DNA of 33,582 nt from Treponema sp. (lineage in GTDB: Bacteria; Spirochaetota; Spirochaetia; Treponematales; Treponemataceae): positions 1 to 33,582 of the forward strand of contig JAGAZB010000051.1 of NCBI GenBank assembly GCA_017940255.1, in the 5' to 3' direction. The position numbers were made by a program, and so were the translations under genes. Below, in pieces: positions 1 to 6,941 of the stretch (positions are counted from its first letter, which is position 1; each line of letters begins with the position of its first letter). Below the pieces are notes generated by a model. The model saw only the letters and a program-made list of their open reading frames with translations. It was not told the origin of the DNA and did no database searches.

Positions 1-379
1 ATTAAATCCAAATCCTCAGGTTTTAGAGTTTTACAAAGCAAGAAAAGATTTATGTGCAATTTCTGCAATCACCTGGCAGGAATTAAACCGTGGAGTTTCA
101 AGGCTTCCAGAAGGCAAAAGGAAAAATACTTTGTCTGATTTTATCGAAGATTTTGAAGCCAATACAGAAGTCATTTCCTACGACAAATTTGCTTCACGTA
201 TCTGCGGAGAAATGCAGGCTAGTGCAGAAAAAGATGGTCATCCGCTTCCATTTTACGATTCACAGATTGCTGCAACTGCCATTTCTAATGGAATGATTTT
301 AGTCACCCACAATACTGCCGACTTTGAATCGATGAAGGAAAATACTTTTTTACGCGTAGAGGACTGGTTTACGGCCTAA
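1..379 (+). CDS. VapC-like PIN-domain toxin, C-terminal part (cut by window edge)
   Basis: The reading frame is open from base 2 to the stop at 377-379, so the start lies outside the window. The translated part shows two hallmarks of VapC-type PIN ribonucleases: an ITWQELNRGVSRLPEGK segment, matching the alpha-3 region with its conserved Glu, and a late YDSQIAATA...LVTHNTADF segment carrying two conserved acidic residues of the metal site. Known VapC proteins cleave RNA and are held in check by a small antitoxin usually encoded just upstream, which would be outside this window. An internal ATG at 131 exists, but using it would remove the ELNRG segment, so it is not the real start. The downstream HD-GYP gene is convergent, only 9 bases away. 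The RNA target cannot be told. Confidence 0.8.
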   Translation, partial: LNPNPQVLEFYKARKDLCAISAITWQELNRGVSRLPEGKRKNTLSDFIEDFEANTEVISYDKFASRICGEMQASAEKDGHPLPFYDSQIAATAISNGMILVTHNTADFESMKENTFLRVEDWFTA

Positions 380-388
380 ATATTCTGC

Positions 389-1768
389 TTATTGATGTTG
401 TGAATAATATTCTTCCAGACGGGGACGGGCAGCTATGTAGTATTTTTCCAGGGATTTATCAAACTGGCTGCCCATTCCTTCCATAATGATTTTGTCAGCT
501 TCTTCAAAAGACATGCTTTCTTTATAAACACGCTTAGAAACAAGGGCATCGTAAACATCTGCAATTGCCATAATGCGGGCTTCCAGGGGAATTTCTTCTC
601 CTTTAAGGCCTTTCGGGTAGCCGGAGCCATCCCAGCGTTCATGATGGTAATGAGCCATATTTACTGCAACAGTCTGGAAGTCTGGTTCAATTGTGTTACT
701 CAGAATATCGTGTAAAATATCAGCACCTTTTTCGGCGTGAGTTTTCATCACTTCGTATTCTTCTGGTGTAAAACGGCCTTTTTTGCACAAAATTGCATCT
801 TCTACGGCAATTTTTCCAATGTCGTGCATGGGGGCCGCCCTTAATAAAAGTTTGCAGTAATCTTCAGAAAAATTAAGCTGTTTGTCTTTTTTCATTTCTT
901 CAACCAGAATTCTTACACCTTCACGGGTTCTCAAAATATGGCCGCCTGTAGAGTTATCGCGGCTTTCTACCAGAACTGCAAGACTTGTAATAAGATTTTC
1001 CTGCATGTTGATGATTTTTTCATTTTTTGTTTCTACTTCATCCTGCAGGTTTTTGTTATTTTTTTCGAGTTTACTTACATCAAGCAGGTCAAAGATGAAA
1101 AGAAGAATAGCCATTGCGGCAATTGTAAGATTTATTGCATCGTAGCCGTATACAATCAGTTGAAAAAATGCGCTGATTAAAGGATTCAGTGTAAAAAGAA
1201 GAAGTAATAAACGCATGCCCTTTGGCATCTGGCGATAAAACTGAATATTTAATGAAATAAAAATAAAAAGAATTAAAACTGGAATAATAAAAGCAATTAT
1301 AAAGCCGTCGTTTCTGTAGTAAGTGTTTGAATCGTCAAAATAATAATAAAAATCTGTAAACTGCGAAATAATAACAAGGCTTACGCCAATCAAAAGTAAA
1401 AAATCTATAATTTTAAATCTTATATGCTTGGGATTCAGCTTTTTGGTTTCGCTAAAAACTTCTCTTAAATATGTGCTGTAAGAACCAAGGATAAAAAAGT
1501 TCATTATAAAGAGCAGAAAATTAGAAATTCTTGCCATGTAAAAGCCAGTTCTGGAAGGATCTCCTTCAAAAAGGTAGGCACTTCTATCGGCAAAAAGAAG
1601 GATTGCGGCAGAAAGTTCCAGTACAAGAAGGGCTTTTCTTTTTGTTGTGTTTATGCCAGTAAGAAGCATAAAGACAAAGATGATAAAACACATGCTGCTT
1701 AATGAAAGCATGTAATTTAATTGGTGAGCCTTTATTACTTCAAGAAATTCTAGCATTCCGCCATTCAT
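389..1768 (-). CDS. Membrane HD-GYP cyclic-di-GMP phosphodiesterase
   Basis: This 459-residue protein has about seven hydrophobic segments in residues 18-230, a short charged coiled-coil-like linker (about 232-258), and a C-terminal HD-GYP domain. The catalytic HD pair is in HDIGK (315-319), and the hallmark HHERWDGSGYP lies at 375-385, followed by the typical ARIMAIADVYDAL. HD-GYP proteins hydrolyse cyclic di-GMP; the membrane part is probably a sensor, but its ligand is unknown. A GGDEF protein at the far end of the window could make the same messenger. On the minus strand a TAGAAT hexamer at 1776-1781 is only 7 bases from the ATG, so the transcript may be nearly leaderless; only a weak AGG precedes the start. 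An alternative start at residue 5 cannot be excluded. Confidence 0.9.
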   Translation of the reverse strand: MNGGMLEFLEVIKAHQLNYMLSLSSMCFIIFVFMLLTGINTTKRKALLVLELSAAILLFADRSAYLFEGDPSRTGFYMARISNFLLFIMNFFILGSYSTYLREVFSETKKLNPKHIRFKIIDFLLLIGVSLVIISQFTDFYYYFDDSNTYYRNDGFIIAFIIPVLILFIFISLNIQFYRQMPKGMRLLLLLFTLNPLISAFFQLIVYGYDAINLTIAAMAILLFIFDLLDVSKLEKNNKNLQDEVETKNEKIINMQENLITSLAVLVESRDNSTGGHILRTREGVRILVEEMKKDKQLNFSEDYCKLLLRAAPMHDIGKIAVEDAILCKKGRFTPEEYEVMKTHAEKGADILHDILSNTIEPDFQTVAVNMAHYHHERWDGSGYPKGLKGEEIPLEARIMAIADVYDALVSKRVYKESMSFEEADKIIMEGMGSQFDKSLEKYYIAARPRLEEYYSQHQ

Positions 1769-1820
1769 ATTGCCTATTCTACCATGTTTTCTTGAATAAT
1801 ACTAAGAATTTTTTACGGCT

Positions 1821-1849
1821 TTGCCTATCCAGTTAATTTTTATTATTAT
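1821..1849 (+). promoter_or_regulatory. Predicted promoter of the U32-like gene, leaderless geometry
   Basis: TTGCCT at 1821-1826 and TATTAT at 1844-1849 are separated by exactly 17 bases. The expected transcription start is about base 1856, which is the A of the ATG. No Shine-Dalgarno sequence precedes the gene, so a leaderless message is plausible. Confidence 0.45.
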
Positions 1850-1855
1850 AACATT

Positions 1856-2767
1856 ATGACGCAAGCTGCCAAAAATGAAATTGCACATTTTCATCTTCCC
1901 GGACTTTTTGAATTTTATGAATTTTACAAAGTCTTTCTGCCTTTGTGGCGCTCTCATAGGGAGTGGTTTTATCCCTGGTGTGATATTGCTTCAATTTATG
2001 GTTCTCCGGCAGATTGTCTTTGGGGCGGTGGCAGGGTAGGTTTTGGTCAGGCAAAAGCTGATGATGTACTTGAACTGATGAATGAATTTGAAATTTCACC
2101 ACGGCTTACCTTTAGTAATTCTCTTTTAAGTAAAGAAAATCTTTTGGATAAAAACTGTAATAAACTTTGCAGACTTTTTGAAGGTTCAAAAGTTCCTGCC
2201 GGTGTAATTATTCATTCTGATTTGCTGGCGGATTATATAAAAAGAGAGTATCCTTCATTTTATTTGATTTCTTCTACAACAAAAGTTCTTACAGATTTTA
2301 ACGATTTAAAAAAAGAGCTTTCCAGAGCAGATTTTTCTTATGTAGTTCCTGATTTTCGTCTGAATAAATCTTTTGAAAAACTTTCGGCTCTTAATCAGTC
2401 TTGTAAGGACAAAGTGGAGTTTCTTTGTAATGAATGTTGTAACATTGCCTGCACTGAAAGAAAAATTTGCTATGAAAACGTAAGCCGTAAAAATCTTGGA
2501 CAAGATGTGAAAGAACACAGATGCACGGCACCGGGCGGCGAGGGTGGTTATCGTTTTTCTCTGGCAATGAAAAATCCTTCATTTATTAGTATTGAAGATA
2601 TACAAAAGACTTACTTACCAATGGGTTTTTCTAACTATAAAATAGAAGGAAGGGGACTAGGTTCTGCAATTCTTCTGGAATTTCTATTATATTACCTGAC
2701 AAAAAGTGAGTATCAGCTTCAAGTGAGGGAAGAACTTTATCTTGATTCTATGCTTGATTTGTTTTAA
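1856..2767 (+). CDS. U32-peptidase-like protein with cysteine cluster
   Basis: The 303-residue product has no signal peptide or membrane segment. Two features recall the U32 peptidase family (YegQ, UbiU/UbiV, RlhA): a C-terminal YKIEGR motif (261-266) and a dense cysteine cluster, C191, C194, C195, C199 and C205, with C183 and C223 nearby. In UbiU/UbiV a four-Cys set holds an Fe-S cluster, so a metal or Fe-S site is likely here too, by analogy. The protein is shorter than typical U32 enzymes and I do not recognise a specific substrate or RNA target. It is divergent from the HD-GYP gene and followed by the metal-regulated HMA gene, but carries no operator itself. No ribosome binding site is visible before the ATG. 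Confidence 0.55.
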   Translation: MTQAAKNEIAHFHLPGLFEFYEFYKVFLPLWRSHREWFYPWCDIASIYGSPADCLWGGGRVGFGQAKADDVLELMNEFEISPRLTFSNSLLSKENLLDKNCNKLCRLFEGSKVPAGVIIHSDLLADYIKREYPSFYLISSTTKVLTDFNDLKKELSRADFSYVVPDFRLNKSFEKLSALNQSCKDKVEFLCNECCNIACTERKICYENVSRKNLGQDVKEHRCTAPGGEGGYRFSLAMKNPSFISIEDIQKTYLPMGFSNYKIEGRGLGSAILLEFLLYYLTKSEYQLQVREELYLDSMLDLF

Positions 2768-2783
2768 TCAAATAATAAAACGT

Positions 2784-2799
2784 GTTAGCTATTGCTAAC
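2784..2799. promoter_or_regulatory. N6 palindrome operator, copy 1 (HMA gene)
   Basis: GTTAGCTATTGCTAAC, a perfect GTTAG-N6-CTAAC palindrome, identical over 16 bases to the copy at 6612. Its bases 2792-2797 (TTGCTA) also form the -35 hexamer, 17 bases before TATTCT at 2815-2820. A bound protein would block RNA polymerase at the promoter of the gene starting at 2856. Confidence 0.75.
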
Positions 2800-2820
2800 C
2801 AATTGATAAAAGTGTATTCT
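2792..2820 (+). promoter_or_regulatory. Predicted promoter of the HMA gene
   Basis: TTGCTA (2792-2797), a 17-base spacer and TATTCT (2815-2820). The -35 lies inside the palindromic operator. The predicted start near 2827 gives a leader of about 29 bases holding the AGGAGG ribosome binding site. Confidence 0.5.
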
Positions 2821-2855
2821 ACAAGTGCTTTAATTATGCATTCAGGAGGCATATT

Positions 2856-3230
2856 GTGGGAACAATTATAATATCAGTTATTTTGCTTGTAATTGCAGCT
2901 CTGGCTGTAAAAAGCGTTATTCATAGAATCAGACATGGTTCTTCCTGCTGCGGCGAGCGTGATGCTCCAGAAAAGAAGATTCAGCCTAAAGATAAGAATA
3001 AATCTCATTATCCCTATAAGTATCTTCTTTCTGTAGATGGAATGCATTGTTCCAATTGTACACGGCACGTAGAAAATGCTTTGAATTCAATAGAAGGACT
3101 TTGGGCTAATGCAAATCTTGAAACAAAGTCTGTTAGCGTTCTTGCAAAAATGAAAGTTGAAGAATCTGCTTTTGAAAAAGAAATTCAGCAAGCCGGCTAC
3201 ACAGTTTTGTCTGTTACTCTTTGCAGTTAG
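2856..3230 (+). CDS. FeoB-associated-type membrane anchor fused to HMA metal-binding domain
   Basis: Translation starts at GTG 2856, six bases after a perfect AGGAGG (2844-2849). The 124-residue product begins with one membrane helix (about residues 3-20), followed by a basic stretch and Cys31-Cys32. This layout resembles the short FeoB-associated Cys-rich membrane proteins of Firmicutes. From about residue 55 it becomes a heavy-metal-associated (HMA) domain with the GMHCSNC metal motif (62-68; C65 and C68). HMA domains bind soft or transition metals and pass them to P-type ATPases. The fusion suggests a membrane-tethered metal chaperone facing the cytoplasm. A perfect operator overlaps its promoter, tying it to the same regulon as feoAB and the P-type ATPase. 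Its 3' end overlaps the convergent DUF3793 gene by four bases. Confidence 0.8.
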   Translation: MGTIIISVILLVIAALAVKSVIHRIRHGSSCCGERDAPEKKIQPKDKNKSHYPYKYLLSVDGMHCSNCTRHVENALNSIEGLWANANLETKSVSVLAKMKVEESAFEKEIQQAGYTVLSVTLCS

Positions 3231-3796
3231 GCTGCAATTAAAGTTTTTCTGTATTCATGAATAATATATTCTAAAGAATAACCTTCATTGTATAAGCGTT
3301 CGCAAAGTCCGCAGCAGTTTTTGTAGCGACATTGGAAGTCTTTAGCATCATCGGTATTGGAATAAGACTTCCAGATTCCGCAATATTTACAATTTCGGCC
3401 CTGGTGATTTTCAAATTCAATCACATCTTCAATTGGGTATCCAAGAATAACTCCAATTTCATGAGGAAATCCATGGCAAGAGTTTACACGATTTGAAAAT
3501 TCATCAACAAATTCAAATAAACCGTTACAGTGATAGTCTTTTTCTCTAAGGTAAGCCTGGACAAAAGGATCTTCAAGAATTTTTCTTACCCAGCAAACGT
3601 TAGAAATAAGAATGCCGGTTGAATTTTCTGAAAGAGGAATTGCATAACACATAAATCCTCGTTCAAAAAGCTTTTCTTTCCATTGTAAAAAAATATCTTC
3701 CTGAAAGTTTTGATTTTTTATAAAAAACATAGAGCTGGCTTTAATACCGCAAAGGGCAGGTGCACAGTATCGAATAATCATCTTGTCGAGACTCAT
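3227..3796 (-). CDS. DUF3793 family protein
   Basis: The 189-residue product matches my memory of the DUF3793 family: a conserved HEIGVILGYPIEDVIEF segment in the middle and a C-terminal Cys-rich part (NCKYCGIWK, then CRYKNCCGLCERLYNEGYSLEYII). It has no signal peptide or membrane segment. The function of the family is unknown. It often lies near flavodoxin or Feo genes in anaerobes, as here, where it follows flavodoxin on the same strand 99 bases later. A strong hairpin (3839-3872) sits between the two, so it is expressed either by read-through or from its own promoter. The Cys pairs could bind iron or another metal, but that is inference. Confidence 0.8.
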   Translation of the reverse strand: MSLDKMIIRYCAPALCGIKASSMFFIKNQNFQEDIFLQWKEKLFERGFMCYAIPLSENSTGILISNVCWVRKILEDPFVQAYLREKDYHCNGLFEFVDEFSNRVNSCHGFPHEIGVILGYPIEDVIEFENHQGRNCKYCGIWKSYSNTDDAKDFQCRYKNCCGLCERLYNEGYSLEYIIHEYRKTLIAA

Positions 3797-3838
3797 CTTC
3801 TTATCCTTATTTTTAAATAGCCGTTTTTCTTAAAAAGA

Positions 3839-3872
3839 AAAGCCGCCCGACCTGGCAAAATCGGACGGCTTT
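3839..3872 (-). terminator. Rho-independent terminator after flavodoxin
   Basis: Twelve-base stem with one G-U pair (arms 3839-3850 and 3861-3872), ten-base loop. Read on the minus strand the stem ends in TTTT-C-TTTTT. It lies 23 bases after the flavodoxin stop and upstream of the DUF3793 gene, so it probably attenuates expression of the latter. Confidence 0.75.
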
Positions 3873-3895
3873 AAGTATATTTATTTTATAAGAGC

Positions 3896-4315
3896 CTATT
3901 TTAATGTAGATTCAGCCCAAGCTTTACACTGCTCGATATCTGAATCTTCTGGAGTAAGGTGAACCATGAGAGGTTCTGCAGCACTTACTGCACCAGCATT
4001 TGTGAGGCGATCTTTCCAGTCACGCAGCCACTGTCCGTCTCCCCAGTCGTAAGAACCAAAGATTCCAACTTTTTTTCCGTTGAGAGATGCTTCAATTCCA
4101 GAGTAGAAGTCTTCCATTGTGTCTTCAAGTATTTCATCACCCATTGCAGGACTTCCAAGAAGTATAAGGTCACAGCCTGCTGCTGCAGCTTTATCTGCGG
4201 AGTCGGCTGTTGCAAAAAGAACTTCTGCACCCTTTGCGCTTACTGCATCCTTTATTGCATTTGCCATTGCTTCTGTATTTCCTGTTGTGCTGGCATATAT
4301 TACTGCTACTTTCAT
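3896..4315 (-). CDS. Short-chain flavodoxin
   Basis: The 139-residue product has the N-terminal beta strand and FMN phosphate loop STTGNT (9-14), followed by LLGSPAMGDE and GSYDWGDGQW, the two flavin-flanking loops of flavodoxins. Its length fits the short-chain class. Flavodoxin replaces ferredoxin as a low-potential electron carrier and in many bacteria is induced when iron is scarce. That role agrees with two perfect operators at its promoter: one around the -35 (4387-4402) and one around the start of transcription (4344-4359). The predicted promoter on the minus strand is TTGACT (4390-4395), 17 bases, TATATT (4367-4372). A GAGG ribosome binding site lies six bases before the ATG. Confidence 0.93.
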   Translation of the reverse strand: MKVAVIYASTTGNTEAMANAIKDAVSAKGAEVLFATADSADKAAAAGCDLILLGSPAMGDEILEDTMEDFYSGIEASLNGKKVGIFGSYDWGDGQWLRDWKDRLTNAGAVSAAEPLMVHLTPEDSDIEQCKAWAESTLK

Positions 4316-4343
4316 GATTTACCTCGTGTTTTTTTTTATTTAA

Positions 4344-4359
4344 GTTAGGAGCAACTAAC
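4344..4359. promoter_or_regulatory. N6 palindrome operator, copy 2 (flavodoxin +1 site)
   Basis: GTTAGGAGCAACTAAC, perfect palindrome. It begins seven bases downstream of the flavodoxin -10 on the minus strand and would cover the transcription start. Confidence 0.75.
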
Positions 4360-4366
4360 TGACTGT

Positions 4367-4395
4367 AATATACATTACTCTTTAATGTTAGTCAA
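4367..4395 (-). promoter_or_regulatory. Predicted flavodoxin promoter
   Basis: Minus-strand TTGACT (4390-4395), 17-base spacer, TATATT (4367-4372). The -35 lies inside operator copy 3 and the start region in copy 2. Confidence 0.6.
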
Positions 4396-4402
4396 TACTA
4401 AC
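4387..4402. promoter_or_regulatory. N6 palindrome operator, copy 3 (flavodoxin -35 site)
   Basis: GTTAGTCAATACTAAC, perfect palindrome containing the flavodoxin -35. An extra CTAAC half-site follows directly (to 4406). Confidence 0.75.
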
Positions 4403-4423
4403 TAACAAAAATTTATAAAAAAA

Positions 4424-4439
4424 GTTAGTAGTTGCTAAC
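4424..4439. promoter_or_regulatory. N6 palindrome operator, copy 4 (enolase -35 site)
   Basis: GTTAGTAGTTGCTAAC, perfect palindrome. It contains TTGCTA (4432-4437), the predicted -35 of the enolase promoter. Confidence 0.75.
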
Positions 4440-4460
4440 AAAATGTAAAAATGGTAATAT
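4432..4460 (+). promoter_or_regulatory. Predicted eno-gpmA promoter
   Basis: TTGCTA (4432-4437), 17-base spacer, TAATAT (4455-4460). Operator copy 4 overlaps the -35 and copy 5 lies at about +1 to +17, the same layout as feoA. Confidence 0.55.
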
Positions 4461-4468
4461 GCGAGTGG

Positions 4469-4484
4469 GTTAGTTAAAGCTAAC
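4469..4484. promoter_or_regulatory. N6 palindrome operator, copy 5 (enolase +1 site)
   Basis: GTTAGTTAAAGCTAAC, perfect palindrome placed just after the predicted -10 of the enolase promoter and upstream of the GAGG ribosome binding site. Confidence 0.75.
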
Positions 4485-4502
4485 AAAATATAAGATAAAT
4501 GA

Positions 4503-5831
<1,329 letters not shown>

Positions 5832-5861
5832 TTCCAGCAGGTCTTAAAGGAGGATTTTTAA

Positions 5862-6608
5862 ATGACAAAATTAGTTTTAGTCCGCCATGGCGAAAGTGAA
5901 TGGAATAAGCTTAACCTTTTTACCGGCTGGACAGATGTTGAACTTTCAGACAAGGGCCGGGAAGAGGCTAAGGCTGCAGGAAAGCTTTTGAAGGCCGAAG
6001 GTTATGATTTTGACATCTGTTATACTTCATACCTTAAGCGTGCAATTCATACTCTGAACGGCATTCTTTGCGAAATGGATAGGGAATGGCTGCCGGTAAT
6101 CAAAACCTGGAAGCTGAATGAGCGCCACTACGGTGACCTTCAGGGAAAGAATAAGGCAGAGGCAGCAGAAAAGTTTGGTGAAGACCAGGTAAAAATCTGG
6201 CGCCGTTCTTTTGATGTGAAGCCTCCAGTTCTTTCTGATGATGATGAACGTTCTGCAAAAAAGCAGGCAATGTACCGCGATGTAGACCCAAGCTTTCTTC
6301 CTCAGAATGAAAGTCTTGAAACAACAATCCAGCGTGTAATTCCATACTTCCTGGAAGAAATAAAACCTCAGATGAAGGCTGGAAAACGTGTAATTATCGC
6401 AGCACACGGAAACAGTCTGCGCGCCCTGGTAAAGTATCTTGATAATCTTTCTCCAGAAGAAATTCTTGAGGTGAATATTCCAACAGGAACTCCTCTGGTT
6501 TACGAGTTTGATGATAACTTTAAGGTAATTAAGCATTACTATCTTGGGGACCAGGAAGCAATTGCTGCAAAAATGAATGCAGTTGCTAATCAGGGAAAGA
6601 AAAAATAG
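5862..6608 (+). CDS. gpmA: 2,3-bisphosphoglycerate-dependent phosphoglycerate mutase
   Basis: The enzyme interconverts 3- and 2-phosphoglycerate, the step before enolase. The 248-residue protein has the RHGESEWN motif (8-15) with phospho-accepting H9, [14 protein letters not shown] with E87 as the likely acid, and [10 protein letters not shown] with H182. The length is typical of the cofactor-dependent dPGM class. An AAGGAGG ribosome binding site precedes the ATG. No promoter or terminator is seen between eno and this gene, so it should be co-transcribed from the operator-controlled promoter. In Treponema pallidum a gpm gene lies in the metal-regulated tro operon with the repressor gene troR, so metal control of this enzyme has a known parallel. 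Confidence 0.97.
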   Translation: MTKLVLVRHGESEWNKLNLFTGWTDVELSDKGREEAKAAGKLLKAEGYDFDICYTSYLKRAIHTLNGILCEMDREWLPVIKTWKLNERHYGDLQGKNKAEAAEKFGEDQVKIWRRSFDVKPPVLSDDDERSAKKQAMYRDVDPSFLPQNESLETTIQRVIPYFLEEIKPQMKAGKRVIIAAHGNSLRALVKYLDNLSPEEILEVNIPTGTPLVYEFDDNFKVIKHYYLGDQEAIAAKMNAVANQGKKK

Positions 6609-6611
6609 TTC

Positions 6612-6627
6612 GTTAGCTATTGCTAAC
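6612..6627. promoter_or_regulatory. N6 palindrome operator, copy 6 (feoA -35 site)
   Basis: GTTAGCTATTGCTAAC, perfect and identical to copy 1. It starts four bases after the gpmA stop and contains TTGCTA (6620-6625), the predicted feoA -35. Confidence 0.75.
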
Positions 6628-6653
6628 AACATAACAAAATGTTATCCTATAAT
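6620..6653 (+). promoter_or_regulatory. Predicted feo operon promoter
   Basis: TTGCTA (6620-6625) is followed after 17 bases by TATCCT (6643-6648), overlapping a perfect TATAAT (6648-6653). The 17-base pair reproduces the spacing seen at eno and the HMA gene; TATAAT would need another -35. Confidence 0.5.
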
Positions 6654-6687
6654 AAACTGTTAGTGCATACTAACAGTTTATTATAGG
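6646..6687. repeat. Perfect 19-bp inverted repeat before feoA
   Basis: Left arm CCTATAATAAACTGTTAGT (6646-6664), loop GCAT, and an exact reverse complement at 6669-6687. Operator copy 7 forms its centre. In RNA it would make a long AU-rich hairpin ending next to the feoA ribosome binding site (GGGAG, 6686-6690). It is not followed by a T-run, so it is not a standard terminator. Confidence 0.9.
6659..6674. promoter_or_regulatory. N6 palindrome operator, copy 7 (feoA +1 site)
   Basis: GTTAGTGCATACTAAC, perfect palindrome at the centre of the 42-base inverted repeat, placed at about +5 of the predicted feo transcript and 47 bases from copy 6. Confidence 0.75.
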
Positions 6688-6698
6688 GAGATTGAAGA

Positions 6699-6941
6699 GT
6701 GAAAAAGTTAGTTGAACTCAAAAAAGAGGAAAGTGGAGTAATTGCTTCGATAAATGGCGATACCCGCTTTGTAAGTCGAATTACATCTATTGGAATTACA
6801 CCGGGATGTAAAATCACAATCGTAAAAAATGAAAAGCATCGTCCTTTGCTTGTGTATTCCCGCGACACAATGATTGCTCTGAACAGAAAAGAATGTGAAA
6901 ACATTATTGTTCAGCCAATAACTCAGGGAGGTGCAGCATGA
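6699..6941 (+). CDS. feoA: Ferrous iron transport protein A
   Basis: The 80-residue product is a small SH3-like FeoA protein; the segment SRITSIGITPGCKITIVKNE is characteristic. FeoA is thought to help or regulate FeoB at the inner membrane. The start is GTG 6699, eight bases after GGGAG. The last four bases overlap the feoB start (ATGA), showing translational coupling. Two operators and the long palindrome lie directly upstream, so the whole downstream block (feoA, feoB, FeoC-like, ECF genes) is probably repressed together when metal is plentiful; the sign of control is inferred from site position. Confidence 0.93.
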   Translation: MKKLVELKKEESGVIASINGDTRFVSRITSIGITPGCKITIVKNEKHRPLLVYSRDTMIALNRKECENIIVQPITQGGAA

